DNA of 64,000 nt from Nemophila menziesii (GCA_029959085.1 JARWIR010000021.1:24019620-24083619), one strand, 5' to 3'; counted from the stretch's first letter, positions 1-11,026 are shown. Notes: generated from the sequence alone by a model not told the origin. Numbers and translations: made by a program.

Positions 1-712
1 ACGTGGGCGTGAGCGTGGGCTCGTGGGCTCAAAGATGAAAAATGAAAAATAAAAAAAATGAAAAAAGAAATAATTTTTCAGAAGTGAATCCGGTGGAAGA
101 AGGCTAGCTCTTATAGTGGTCGGTGGAAAGTCAAACTCTTTCAGCTAGAAGAAAACGTCCACAGATTTTGCACCAGAAGAAGAGCGTCCACCAATTACGC
201 TCTAGTCAATGTTACGGAACTTGGTCAACACGTGTCCAGATTCATTGTTGGATATTAAAAACATGGAGGATATGAGTCAAATCAAAACTTTAATCAATTA
301 TGGAGGCATTTAAGGGCGCTAATTGTGGGACGTTTCTGACAAAGGCTTACTCCTCTTCTACTCCCCTCCCCTATAAATACAACAGCTCCTCATTTTCCTT
401 AAGCTATGAAACGCATCTGAAAAGAACAAACACTTTACTTCTCTTCTCTGGAAAATTATAGTCGTAGAAAGTCTCTGTTAGAGATAACTGATACGGCAGA
501 ATATCTTTTTAACAACATTATAATTCCGTGTAATTGTTTTCTTTTTTATTTTTCGTGTAAGTGTTTCATTTGTATTTCAATTTTTGTAATATTTAGTTTA
601 CATAAATCGAATTTTTTTTCTATATTTCTATTTCTTGTTTTAAAACGATGATTTCAATTTTTACCAACAATTTAAAAAGATATTCGTTTATATCACCGTG
701 TGTTTTTCTGAA
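1..712 (+). other. Copia-1 5' LTR/leader region
   Basis: This stretch has no coding signal and precedes the first gag codon at 713. It holds a TATA box at 371-380 (CTATAAATAC) with a pyrimidine-rich block just upstream, as in an LTR U3/R region. I cannot place the LTR ends or see a primer-binding site matching initiator tRNA-Met. Confidence 0.5.
371..380 (+). promoter_or_regulatory. TATA box of Copia-1 leader
   Basis: CTATAAATAC follows a CT-rich stretch (350-370). Transcription would begin about 30 nt downstream, and the gag start lies 330 nt further on. The same 10-mer is the TATA box in the gypsy LTRs of this window. Confidence 0.55.
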
Positions 713-1640
713 ATGGCTTTTCCACTATTGGTTGTTGCTTCATCATTGAACGCAAAGGCCTTTTCCGGCGTGAATAAGTTGGAGCCCCTTAATGATTCCA
801 ACTACAAGCGTTAGGCACAAAAGTTCTTAATCTGTCTTGAACAGTACAAACTCGACTTCGTTATTTTTGAAAGTCCTCCACATATGGTAGATAATGGAGT
901 TCCTACTGAAGAAGAACAGACTAGACATCTTTCTCTCGAAGCCAAGTTCAAAAGAGCTAACACCAAGGCTTGGGGCTAGATGTTGAGCAACGTCTCGAAT
1001 CCAATTTGTTATCTCCTTGCCAAAGAAAAATCGGCAAAGGTCATATGGGAGACTTTCGAGAAGAGATATGGGGCTGATGATTCGGGTAAAAAAATATGTC
1101 ACTAGGAACTGGCATAACTTCAAGCTTACCGATCGGGAGCCTATGACTGAACAACTTCATGTGTACGAAAAACCTATGCGCAAAGGTAATCGGTGAAGGC
1201 ATGAAGATGTACGAATTTTTACAAGGTAACATCTTGCTTTAGAAATTTTCCCCATCTTGGAGTGAATATCATAACCATCTCAAACACAAAAAGAAAAAAA
1301 TGACTCTCCAAGAACTCATTAGCCATATGAAAGTCGAAGAAGCCAATACACTCAAGGATAAGTCTATCTCTTTCCCTCATCCTTCCTCGAAAGCTAACCT
1401 TGTCGAAAGTTCTGGTCAAGGTAACAAAGACAGATTCAAATGGAAGAGGAAACAACAAGGCTCAAACAAATCCAAATCCGGGGGAATAAAGAACCGCTTC
1501 AACTACGACAAAAAAGGCTGAGGGTTCAAAACTTCTGGTTAGATTCAAAAACCTAAGGGCGCTTGTTACTGTTGTGGGAAAGAAGGACATAGAGCTTTTG
1601 AATGTACTCTTAGAGCCGGTTAGGGTCCCAAAGTTACCGT
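713..1640 (+). pseudogene. gag: Copia-1 gag relic with CCHC zinc knuckle
   Basis: The start ATG at 713 opens a copia-type gag (UBN2/retrotran_gag family) that forms the capsid-like particle around element RNA. Stop codons appear within about 35 codons and recur, with frameshifts after about 1090. The zinc knuckle at 1564-1605 still reads C-x2-C-x4-H-x4-C (CYCCGKEGHRAFEC), the RNA-binding nucleocapsid motif. An open stretch of 73 codons at 1300-1521 is the gag C-terminal basic region. It is not expected to make a functional product. Confidence 0.8.
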
Positions 1641-2063
1641 AAATCTGACCGAGACCGAAGAAATAATCATCGCGGTAATAGTTGAGGTAAACTTAGTTGA
1701 GAACAAAACTGAGTGGATCATTGACACCGGAGCTTCCCGACATTTCTCCACAAACAAAGACCTGCTCAAAAAATTCGAGAAATAAACTGATGGTGAATGC
1801 GTGTATTTGTATGACTCTTCAACGGCTACGGTTCTTGGAAAAGGACAGGTTCCTCTCAAACTCACTTCTGGTAAGATTTTAGAGTTAAATGATGTTCTCT
1901 TCGTCCCCTCTCTCCATATGAACTTAGTTTTCGGATCTCTTCTTAAGAAAGTGGGACTCAAACTTGTTTCTGATGGGGGGGGGCGGGAGAATCGTTATTA
2001 CCAAAAATGATGAGTTTGTGGGAAAAGGGTATTTAGATTCTGGTTTATTTGTTTTGAACACTG
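1641..2063 (+). pseudogene. pol: Copia-1 protease relic
   Basis: The aspartic protease active site D-T-G-A-S-R-H is visible near 1723 and is followed by the usual copia spacer (NDVLFVPSLHMNLVFGSLL-like). The protease would cut the polyprotein into gag and pol units. Stops and a frameshift near the run of G at 1975-1983 break the frame. The solo LTR insertion ends this segment exactly at 2063, and the segment resumes at 3605. Confidence 0.75.
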
Positions 2064-3604
2064 TGGTGACGCCTATGGTGTGATAAAAATATGATAAATA
2101 AATAAGGGAAACAATACACTAATCACCCTAGACTAGCACGGTTCTACAAGTATTACAGGATGTATGCAAGTATTAATGATAAGAAGATTCGTTCCTCAGG
2201 GACTTAAATGTGTTACACGAATGGATAAATAAATCAGAGTAGCAATTATTAATTAAAAGACAGAAAATAAATACGATTGTTTGAGAGATGAGATTAATAA
2301 CTAAATAACTTAAAAGACAAATAATTAAATACGTGAGATATAAGATGAGAGAATATAGCTTAGGTTTTGCTAGTATGCACCAATCCTTATAATTCTTTCT
2401 ATCAATTTCAGTTAATAAGGGAGACAATAGCTCTTAGATATGTAGTCAGGATTCTAAATTTCCCCTATCCCCGGAGAGCGAACTAGAGTGGCAACCTCAC
2501 AATCACGAGGGAACTCACAAAGGGTTAACCTGCTCCACGTGGGTCCTAGGTGTAGTCCTACCTACTAATGACGATTGGTGATGAAAATAAACCTTAATGA
2601 ATATCTAGTTAGGTTGGTGTTGTCAGGACCAATTCCCTATTCTAGACGTTTATGTGATGTTTCAATAATTAGACACCCCTTCCGGGCGACCATCTAACTA
2701 CTATCAGCAAAGCCCTAAATTGATCAAGTTTGAGACAGACAATATATCAAAGCACATAAAACAAATATATGGTTAAGCAGCTAGAATCAGATTAAAACAT
2801 AAAATTCCCAAAGAAACTTAGATAGAAAGAAAATAGAATTCATAGATTATACATAATGAAAAACCCAAGCTATGGGAAAATTAGTTCATACCTGAAGGAA
2901 ATAAACTAAAAGAATGATGCTCTCTTCAATAACTCTAATAATATAAAACTTAAAGACTAACTTATGAGAGACAGGGATTTATTTACAAAGGTTTAAGGGT
3001 GTATTAATAGGTGTTTAGAAGACCTAATTCGTTTTCTTGGATTGGAAGACAAGTAACTTGGACTCCAAGCCCAACTCAAATTCATAACCCTAAAATATTG
3101 AAAATGTAATAATCTGCCACTATTTTGTTTTGTCCATAAATTCTTCGTTTCAACTCCGATGGACGCGTTCCATATGTCAAAACTGATCGTCTCGGAAAGA
3201 TCAATAACTTTGCTTCAGACCATTCTTCCAAATTCCGAGCTAATATTGAGTTATGATCACTTCTATGGTCGTAGGTGCTGGAATTCAGATTTATTAGGCA
3301 ATTTTTTCTTTCCATATCCTATCTTTTCCTTCCTTTATCTCCACTTTCCATGCATATCTTCTTTCCTTTATCTCTTTAGACTTGATTTGGCATCTTTATC
3401 TCTAAGTAATTTTTATATATCTCTAAAGCTTCACACTAAATAAATAAATTAAAATCAATATGCTCTAAAAATAATAAATCATTAAATCAAGACAATAAAT
3501 AGAAAAGTGTACTTATACATAGGAAAACTCAACTAAAAGACTTCTAAAACACTAAAAGTGATGTCTCCAACTAAGATTAAATTATCACAAATGGGGAGAC
3601 ATCA
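2064..3604 (-). mobile_element. Solo gypsy LTR (group A) inserted in Copia-1
   Basis: On the minus strand the unit starts TGATGTCTCC (right end) and ends CCA, and it aligns throughout with the LTRs of E1-E3. It is flanked by CACTG at 2059-2063 and CACTG at 3605-3609, a 5-bp target duplication. No internal region accompanies it, so it is a solo LTR left by recombination between two LTRs. It lies inside the copia pol frame and is therefore younger than Copia-1. Confidence 0.93.
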
Positions 3605-4531
3605 CACTGTAACCCTTAATGAGAATGCTTCTAATTCTGCCTATATCATTGAGTCTATTGATACGTGGCATGGTAGATTAGGTCATTTAAATGTCGCTTC
3701 TATTAAAAGGCTTCAAAAGGTTGGACTAATACCTTTTCACAATGTGGATGACTTTGTAAAATATGAAATATGTGTAGAGTCCAAACTTGCGAAAAAACCT
3801 TTGAAATCCATAACCACGAGAATGACTAAACTGCTAGAATTAGTACATTCAGACTTAGATGATTTTAAAAATGCCGCTAGTAGAGGAGGAAAACTTTACT
3901 ACATAACTTTGTAGATGACTACTCTAGGTTCAATAAAGTATACCTTCTTAAAACTAAAGACGAGGCAGAAAATGTGTTTTTAGAATATAAAGTCGGGGTT
4001 GAAAACCAACTAGACTATAAAATCAAACGACTTAGGTCCGATAGACGAGGCGAGTATAGTTCTAATTCCCTTAAAGAGTTTTGTGAAACTAATGGAATTA
4101 TCCATGAACTTAGTGTCCCTTATACGCCCCAACAAAATGGCATAACCGAAAGAAAGAATAGGTCCCTTAAAGAGTCTATGAATGACATGTTAATAAGTTC
4201 AGGTTTACAACCTAATATGTGTGGGGAAGTTGTTTTGTCAGCCTGTTATGTGTTCAATAGGGTACCCCATAAATCCCTAGATAAGACCCCATATGAGATG
4301 TGGAAAGGCATTCCACCAAACCAAAAATTTTGAAAAGTGTGGGGGTGCCTTGCCAAAGTCAAACTAGCTAATTTTAAAATAGTCACCGTTGGACCCAAAA
4401 CCATAGACCTAATATTCATAGGGTATGCTCAGAATAGTGTGGCATATAGATTATTGTCTTTAGATGATAAATCTATTTGCGAATCTAGAGATGCTGAGTT
4501 TTTTGAACATATTTTCCCTTTGAAAAATTGA
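3605..4531 (+). pseudogene. pol: Copia-1 GAG-pre-integrase and integrase relic
   Basis: Three fragments (3558-3914, 3974-4333, 4337-4531) carry copia integrase signatures. These are the HGRLGH pre-integrase motif, a YEICVESK zinc-region remnant in which the first cysteine of the pair is lost, LVHSDL and a DRRGEY acidic block, PQQNGITERKNR with the catalytic Glu, and the GPKTIDLIFIGYA tail. Integrase would join the cDNA to the host chromosome. Stops separate the fragments, and the expected reverse transcriptase does not follow. Confidence 0.85.
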
Positions 4532-5493
4532 ATTAAAAAAATCACATGTAGTTTCTCCTCTAGTTTTCATGCTCTCTCGTTTCACTCTTAAAAAAATAAA
4601 AATCTTGTGTCTTGTTCTTGAGGAAGGAGAAGACGCTTCGTCTTCTCTAACTTCTGATCTTCAGTCGAGCACGCTTGCATGGGTTTTCATACGCTTTTCA
4701 TCTCTCTCTGCTCGGGATATGGGACCATCATCTGATGTCTTTTGAGTAGGGTTTGGGGAGTATAACCCTAGGAGAAACCGATCTACTAATATAAGGCTTG
4801 GTGTGATATTCTCAATCATCACAAAGCTAGTGCATGGAAGAAAGGGAGGAAATTGGATCAAACAATTCAAGATTAGTCCAAGAAATTTAGGGGAAATCAT
4901 TAACCCTAGTCTAGATTTAACTAAAATTAATTTTCGGAGGAAAATAGAGTTCTACGATAAGGTAAGGTCTCTAAACACCTACTCTTGTCTTATGTTGTTG
5001 TCTAATGTTGCAGATGGGTGGCATTTGGATAGCTTAGCTGGGATTGTATTGGGAAATACAAACATCATTAAGGAGCAGGGATGGCGTGCACAGGCTTACC
5101 ACAAATGCTCTAATATAAATCATAAATCTTCATTTATGAGAATAATAATGATCTTTTATCACAATAAAGACGGCATTACAAGGCTCAAGAAGAAGTAGAA
5201 GAACTCATATTGTTTATTTGAACAATCTATCAACCACATGAGGAAAAAGAGGTGTCCCTTCATCTTAAAGTTCATCATGGCTCTCCTACAACAGGTAGTG
5301 GCCAACTATTCAAACTCGTTGAAGAGTAAGGAACCATCTATCATCCCTCTCCTCCTTTTCTTAATTTGTTTCTTTCAGAATCTATACTCTCTTTGTTTCA
5401 ATTTTTGGTTCCCCTCTTTTAATCCAGCTTAATCTTTCTCCTTGTTAGTCTGTGTGTTCACAACTTTGTTGAGGTGGTTTGGAAATATCTCAA
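4532..5493 (+). other. Unassigned stretch, possibly LINE-A 5' flank
   Basis: No recognised domain is present. An open frame of 131 codons at 4803-5198 shows no family motif I know and has no sign of constraint that I can see. A short perfect hairpin lies at 4629-4649 (9-bp arms GAGAAGACG / CGTCTTCTC). The stretch sits between the truncated copia end and the LINE ORF1 relic and may be the LINE 5' untranslated region. Confidence 0.3.
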
Positions 5494-6340
5494 CGATGGC
5501 TACTAGAGAAGTCCATGCTCTCCCAATTATTCCTCTAACTAAACATAAGTTTAGAAAACTAGGAGTTATCAATATTGGAACCAAGGAAAGACTTGATGAG
5601 AGTATGAAGGATGAAAAAGCCATTATACTTAGAGTTATTCGCGAATCTAATGTCTACACTGTCCAGCTTCGCAAGTTCATAGAGGACAAATAGGGTATTC
5701 AAGGATACTTCAGAGTCTCAGTAATCAAAAGTAATTTGTTTAAACTCTAAATATTTAATAAGAAAGAATTTAAAATAGTGTGGGAGATGAGGCCAAGCAT
5801 CTTTCAAAAGATGCACATGAGTATGACCATCTGGCACCAGGTAATTGATTTCAATGATATTTCTACAAATTACTCTTCTATATGGGTACAAGTTAGGGGA
5901 ACATTAAGGCAGCTATTATGTCGTTTGAGGAGGAGATGAAGAAGATTAAAGATAAATATACAGCTGCTAGTAGCGAGAATCACTCTTCTAGTCAGGATGA
6001 TTTCTCTTCTTTTCAAAAAAAAATTAAAAGAAGAAGAGAAGCTAGAGGTGGTGCTATCGAGATAGGGACCAAGGTTGGCAGTTCAGGGTAAAGTTCAAAT
6101 ACAAAATTACCTCTCCCCCTGGAACTTATTTACTCCAAGAAGACGGTGCTGCCTGGGGGAGTTTTCTAGTATGAGAACACTGGTTCGCTTTGCTTCAGAT
6201 TCGACAAGATAGGTCACAAATATGGAGAGTGCCCTGTGAAAAATATCAAGCAAGTGGAGGATATTGACGAACGTAGAAAAGTCACTTGGATCATAGATAA
6301 CATAGCCAAGTTCCCACCTTTCAATCCCATTTATGGACTT
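5494..6340 (+). pseudogene. LINE-A ORF1 relic (DUF4283-like plus CCHC knuckle)
   Basis: From ATG 5494 the translation resembles plant L1-type ORF1, the nucleic-acid-binding chaperone. It has a DUF4283-like block ending in WEMRPSIFQKMHM and SSIWVQVRG (about 5770-5895), then after a 190-bp interruption a zf-CCHC_4-like knuckle at 6191-6232. The knuckle has Phe in place of the second Cys (C-x2-F-x4-H-x4-C). Stops lie at about 5690, 5750 and later. The interruption (5896-6085) is a near-copy of sequence at 6683-6871. No ORF2 follows on this strand. Confidence 0.6.
5896..6085 (+). repeat. 190-bp direct duplication, copy 1
   Basis: About 96 percent identical by eye to 6683-6871 (seven to eight differences). 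It sits inside the LINE-A ORF1 relic, directly after the VQVRG codons. It runs from GGGGAACATTAAGGCAGC to AAGGTTGGCAGTTCA. Confidence 0.9.
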
Positions 6341-6495
6341 CATCTCAATGTTTTTGGGAATTTTATTAATTACTAGTACAGTGATAATAGCTTCAGATAT
6401 ACGGGTAAGGATCCTCGACAATCCATTCATGTAAGAGGTGTCACTATATATGAGGGGGGGAGTCAATTTTCTTAGCAAGTATATTTATACTAATA

Positions 6496-6851
6496 TGGCA
6501 AGCTCTAGCGAATGTGCTACACTTAGAGAGATCGAGGAGGAGCAGGACAGCATAGAGAGAGATTGGGAGAGTTGGCAGAAACAGATCCATGATTTACGTA
6601 ATAAACTCCATGAGTACACCTTAAAGATAAACTCTTTCAAAGAAGCTCATGTAATTATTGAAGAAGAGGTGACGGGTAATGAGGGGAACATTAAGGCAGC
6701 TCTTATGTCGTTTGAGGAGGAGATGAAGAAGATTAAAGGTAAATATACAGCTGCTAGTGGCGAGAATCACTCTTCTAGTCAGGATGATTTCTCTTCTTTT
6801 AAAAAAAATTTAAAAGAAGAAGAGAAGCTAGAGGTGGTGCTATCGAGATAG
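6496..6851 (+). CDS. Small coiled-coil ORF, unrecognised
   Basis: The open frame runs from 6438. I prefer the start at 6496 (MASSSE). It gives about 118 residues, rich in Glu, Lys and Ser, with heptad-like spacing (about residues 8-75) typical of a coiled coil, and a Ser-rich stretch near residue 90. I recognise no family. The 3' half lies in the duplicated segment 6683-6871, whose other copy is embedded in a LINE ORF1. It could be a captured host-gene fragment or part of a LINE ORF1 variant. Expression is not supported by anything visible. Confidence 0.35.
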
Positions 6852-6871
6852 GAACCAAGGTTGGCAGTTCA
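6683..6871 (+). repeat. 190-bp direct duplication, copy 2
   Basis: Partner of 5896-6085. Here it forms the 3' half of the coiled-coil ORF and is open throughout, whereas copy 1 has an extra base in the A run and is frameshifted. Confidence 0.9.
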
Positions 6872-6885
6872 AAGATGGAAGGAAA

Positions 6886-7470
6886 CTATAAAAAAATAGT
6901 TGGTTGTTGAAAAAAAAAATCTCCCCATTTCTTATTACAAAATGCCCTATCAATTAGGGATTTGATAATCTCTCCTTCACATCTTTTATTAGTCCAAGAA
7001 AATATACAACCCTTACTAACAATTTCTTCTAATATTTTATGTTTTGAAAAACCATTAAAACTAGTCATAGCTTTTTTAAAAGTAAAATCCCCTCCTTTTT
7101 TCTGAGATACTTCGAATATTGTTAAAATACCCAATTAGATTCCAAGGCTCATTGTTCTGGGGGCAACAACTTCTATATAAGTCCAAGCAATGTTTTTAAA
7201 CTTATCATTAGGTGCACTATATACGAAATAGTGTAGAGTTCATTACCCTCGTGTTTAATAATACAGTGAAAGTGATTTATAGATGTACTAATAATTTTAA
7301 TATTTACTGAGTCTTTCATGAAAATTACCAGACCCCCACTTAATCCTACGGGTTCCATAGTCTCTAAAAGGGTCATATTAATTATTTTTTATAGCTTTTT
7401 AACCAAAATGTAAGTTTTTTTAGTTTCCAAAAGAAATAATACATGAGTCTGGTATTTTGTTACAATAGAT
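6886..7470 (-). pseudogene. LINE-B endonuclease fragment
   Basis: Minus-strand fragments match the plant LINE ORF2 exonuclease/endonuclease/phosphatase domain. A block PVGLSGGLVIFMKDSVNI lies near 7340. A C-terminal block near 6950-7030 has the GCIFSWTN-type motif followed by a SLIDRAFCN-like motif and W-x3-F. This enzyme nicks target DNA to prime reverse transcription. Stops and a frameshift near 7140-7170 separate the blocks. Confidence 0.7.
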
Positions 7471-7483
7471 AGGGTCTGGACTG

Positions 7484-9261
7484 TCAAGGTGTTTCCAATA
7501 CCGTGACTGTTGCAGGTTGTTTGTCTAATTGACCAATTTGGGGTTGAATAAGGTTAACCCCGCACACCTGTTGAGTATTCATCATTTCTCCAATTACTTT
7601 TTCATTCCTTACTTTAGTTATTTCTTCACCGTCATTCATAGCCTTTACTACTACTTCTTCAGTGTCATTTTCTTTCAATTCTTCAGTGTTACTCGCATAT
7701 CTAGAAGCCCATATTGTTTTTTGCCTCTTCAATTTCACATGAGTTTGGTGTTTCTTCTTATTTTTCCTTGTTCTCTTCTTAATATATTGTCTTTCACACT
7801 CAATTCTTTCGTAAGATTTACCTTCTTCTTCATAATTTATGATTAGGCTACAGTGTTTAAGATTGGTTGATTCTTTGTGTTTGATGGGTTCAAGGTGTAG
7901 ATTTTTCTGGTGAAGGGTTGTGAATCCATCCTGATATCGAAAAGAATGTTATAGTTTTGGTTGTTTGAGGTCGAGATGGGTGAGGATGGATTTTGGATTG
8001 GAGAGAAATTAGGGTTCGAGATGTTAGGGTTAGTATGAAAATATTTGGGAGTGATTATGTTATGTGAGTTAGTGTTTGGGCTCTAGTTAATTATAGTTTG
8101 GTTGATAACGACATTTGGGATTTTTATTACTGGGCTCGAATTAACAAAACATCCGAAAATCACTTCATTTCCACGTGGAGGTGATGTTTCTAGTTGTTTG
8201 TCAAGAATCTCTGCCAGCTTGGCAAGCGTTACCTCCACTTCTTTATAGATTTTGTTTACTCTTCCTTCTCTTTTATAAACTCTCAACTCACCGAATAAAA
8301 CAATCTTCCATCATCCTTCTTTCTCTCCACTGCCTCTCCCTGTCCTTTCTTAGTTCCATTACCACCAGTACTACCAAATTTGAAAACTTCGTTAGTAATA
8401 TTAACCCTGTTATCTCCTCCAGTACTGAGTTCACTGCCGATTCGATTACCAATTCTGTTCGACTCGGGTTGAGTATTGTTGTTGGGCTGATTCTTATTAT
8501 CCATAACTTTAGTAAGTGATTTCTTATCTTCTTCATATTTTTGGATCAAATAGGTTTGAGTTGGCCCTCTAGTTGATATTTTGATCCATCCTCCTAATTT
8601 GGGGCTTATCTTGAGGTTTTTGCATTTACCCTCTTCATGACATAATATACCGCATCCATAGTATGTCTGTCCTATGTTTTCATACTTGAATTTAGTCCAA
8701 GTTAGTTTCTCTTCAGATTCTTAGTAAGTAATTCCAACAACTAATGGCTTTTTTAGATACCAGTCTACTCTCACTCGAGTGATTGAAGACTCAACAAATT
8801 CCACTGAAGTGGGTAGTTCAATCGTGTGTACCTTACCAAAGTAGCTAAGAATCTTACCAAGGCAATTTTTTAGTGTGTAGATTGATTGGGATTCACAAAA
8901 CTTGAATCCATAGGGTAGTATTTTCAACTTCTTTCTTACCATTCCAGTTGTATTGATTAATTGCTAAGTGTTTTCCTTGAATGGTCCAGGGTCTTTGATC
9001 CTAGACATTGGTTTTGTCTTGTTCACAACCAAATTTGATCAGCACCGTGTTTGAGCTAAGTTTTTCAACTTCAACCTTATTCTTTAGACCACAATACTTG
9101 TTGATATGATTTTTAGTAAAGACAAAGTTCACTTTCTCTTGAATCATGAGTTTTGCCATACGAGAGTGTACATTTGCAGTTTTGTAAATAGAATCTTTGT
9201 CTGGTGTTATTACTAACTGCTTATTATTTACTAGGGGATGAGACGAAGCAAAGAAATCCAT
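7484..9261 (-). pseudogene. LINE-B ORF1 relic
   Basis: The likely start is ATG 9261 (MDFFASSHPL). Open fragments at 9001-9261 and 8721-8942 resemble the DUF4283 region of plant LINE ORF1. At about 8610-8690 a zinc-knuckle-like block (YYGCGILCHEEGKC) follows a KYENIG motif, the normal order for the family. The Ser/Gly/Asn-rich region at 8283-8549 and the acidic tail at 7484-7738 are low-complexity ORF1 C-terminal sequence. Several stops make it non-functional. Confidence 0.6.
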
Positions 9262-9559
9262 GGCTTGACGAGAAGGACAAAGGAAAGGTGAAAAGGAAAC
9301 AAGATTTGAAGAAACGGAAAGGAAAACAGTGATACTATGAGTTTAGTAGGTTAGATCACTGTAAATGGAAGCAGGAATCCAACAAAAATTGTATTTAGAT
9401 GGATGATTTGGTATGTGTTGTGTTTATGTGTGTGTGTGTGTGTGTGTTAAAGTGTGAGGATGAGTGTTTCGACTAGAGAGGAATTTCATATTTCATGAAA
9501 ACTAGATTTATTGGTTGCTTATCAATTATTTTTAGCTTAGTATAATAGATTTTATTTAT
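9262..9559. other. LINE-B upstream flank with TG microsatellite
   Basis: No coding signal. A (TG)n run lies at 9427-9447. The purine-rich block 9265-9330 directly precedes the LINE-B ORF1 start on the minus strand and may be its 5' UTR. Confidence 0.4.
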
Positions 9560-9751
9560 CAGTAATGCTGGGTATCACCCAAAAAGACATCACCTAAACA
9601 TCACCCATGATGTGGCGGTTAGGTGGTCCAATTATGGAGGAGAGAGAAAAAAGTAAATCTGGAAAGTGAAAAATCATGATTGGTCCACCTAACCGCCACA
9701 TCATGGGTGATGTTTAGGTGATACCTTTTTGGGTAATACCCAGCATTACTC
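9560..9751. mobile_element. Mutator-like MITE with long terminal inverted repeats
   Basis: A 192-bp foldback has arms of roughly 70 bp, starting AGTAATGCTGGGTATCACCC and ending with the complement CAGCATTACT, around a short centre. It is flanked by TTTATTTAT at 9551-9559 and 9752-9760, a 9-bp target duplication typical of Mutator elements. It has no coding capacity. The AT-rich duplication leaves some doubt about the superfamily. Confidence 0.8.
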
Positions 9752-10218
9752 TTTATTTATATACTACTTATTAAAGCCCCTATCAGTTATCCTTTTAGAT
9801 CCAAACTAGATAAAAATAAAAGACTAAAAACTCCCCATTACCTTTTAGTACCCATAAAAAACAAAAATAAGAAAAACCCTATTAGGATTAGGATTTTTTT
9901 CTCTCCTCTCCCTCCCTCTCACTCTCTTCTTCCAATATTGTGGCTATCATTACACAAGAAAACCGCCGTCATCATCATCGTGGCAATCTCTTCACCTGCG
10001 CCTAAGCGCCATCTCTTCACACAAGAAAACTGCGGCCATCTCTTTCCCGCGCCTGGGCGGCGCCGTTCGTGGACCGCTCTCCACCACCGTGGACCGTTCT
10101 ACTCCATCAGCAAACCTCGCCGTTTGTGGACCGCCGCCGCCATCAGCAAGCCATGTCGCCGCTTGCAGTGGTGAACGTGACTAGTTTTTTTTCTGTGAAC
10201 GTGAATAGATTTCGTTTT

Positions 10219-10602
10219 GTTCCAATAGTGGGAGTTATTTTCGTTTTCTTTTTAGTACCAATGCGAGTGTGAAGAGATTGGTTTTTTTTTTATTCTGTTC
10301 CAATGCCGAGTGTAAAGAGATTGATTTTTGAATTTTTTTTTATTTTGTTCCAATGGCGAGTGTGAAGCGATTGGTTTTGTTTTTTGATTCCCTTAATTTT
10401 ATTTTATTTCAAAAAAAAATTCTTTTTCTTTTTAGTTCCAATGTCGAGTGTGAAGAAATTTATCTTTTTTTTGTTTCAGAGAATGTGAATAGATTTTTGG
10501 TTGTTTTTGTTTATATCTTGATCTATTTTTGTTTGGTACATACCAATTAGGTTTTTATCGTGAAAAGGTTATCTTTCTTTTGTTGTTCCAATGCGAGTGT
10601 TT
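10219..10602 (+). repeat. Imperfect tandem repeat, TTCCAATGnCGAGTGTGAAG units
   Basis: Five to six copies of a unit that starts TTCCAATG-CGAGTGTGAAGAGATTG and then runs into poly-T of variable length. Units lie near 10219, 10255, 10296, 10346, 10436 and 10584. The unit length varies from about 40 to 150 bp because of the poly-T spacers. Confidence 0.75.
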
Positions 10603-10837
10603 CATGTTTCATTATTTTTGAATTGTATTTGTGGTAAAAAAATATGTTTGGCACGTACCAATACTTGGACCTTGACACGGTAGCTTCGATTGGGTTATTT
10701 AAATAAGTACGGACATTAACCTTGGACATGGACAAAAACAATCTAAGTTTACAAAAATACTATTTGGAACCTATCATGAAATTATAAAAAATTGATTGTA
10801 TAACAATCATAAATACTAACATGATAGAAATGTAATT

Positions 10838-10925
10838 AGTACGTACCAAACAGAAAATATTGGTACGTACCAAACAGAAGTATTGGTACTTACCAAACGA
10901 AAAATATTGGTATGTACCAAACACT
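10838..10925. repeat. Tandem repeat of palindromic GGTACGTACC motif
   Basis: Four units of about 22 bp, each carrying TTGGTACGTACCAAACAG or a one-base variant. The core GGTACGTACC is self-complementary. Confidence 0.85.
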
Positions 10926-11026
10926 AAAACTGAATAGAGGTATAAGGTTTAAAAACTAACAAGAAAATATTTTATATGATTTTTTTAGTTGAGATGGGAT
11001 TTTATTAGTAATTTCCTCCTAGGTAG

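Larger units (their letters stand above)
1..4531 (+). mobile_element. Decayed Ty1/copia retrotransposon relic (Copia-1), 3' truncated
   Basis: Ordered remains of a copia polyprotein are visible on the plus strand: gag, CCHC knuckle, aspartic protease, GAG-pre-integrase and integrase. All are broken by stops and frameshifts. A solo gypsy LTR (2064-3604) splits it, and the frame resumes after one copy of the 5-bp duplication CACTG is removed. Homology stops near 4531, just after the integrase C-terminal region, and no reverse transcriptase, RNase H or 3' LTR follows. The 5' boundary is not defined and may lie left of the window. Confidence 0.85.
6886..9261 (-). mobile_element. LINE-B relic, 5' half only
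   Basis: Read on the minus strand the order is ORF1 (from 9261), CCHC-like knuckle, ORF1 tail, then an apurinic endonuclease fragment ending near 6886. Reverse transcriptase does not follow, because the plus-strand coiled-coil ORF and LINE-A lie beyond the end. Losing the 3' half is the reverse of the usual 5' truncation of LINEs and points to a deletion or rearrangement near 6880. Confidence 0.7.
9752..11026. other. Non-coding stretch with tandem repeats
   Basis: A CT-rich block (9895-9935) is followed by a GC-richer 270-bp patch (9955-10170), then T-rich sequence with two sets of tandem repeats. Open frames here (for example 9938-10174) have no domain, and I do not call a gene. A gene 5' end or promoter remnant is possible for 9880-10180 but is not supported. 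Confidence 0.4.

Noticed and set aside
4962..5013. GTAAGG ... TGCAG pair inside the 131-codon frame at 4803-5198, like an intron
   Set aside because: Only 52 bp, shorter than usual plant introns, and the frame is open through it.
9938..10272. GC-richer open frames that might be the first exon of a host gene
   Set aside because: No domain, no clear splice sites and no following exon. The frames overlap and end in tandem repeats.
10838..10925. CRISPR-like array
   Set aside because: The units are short and directly adjacent, with no unique spacers, and the context is a plant genome.
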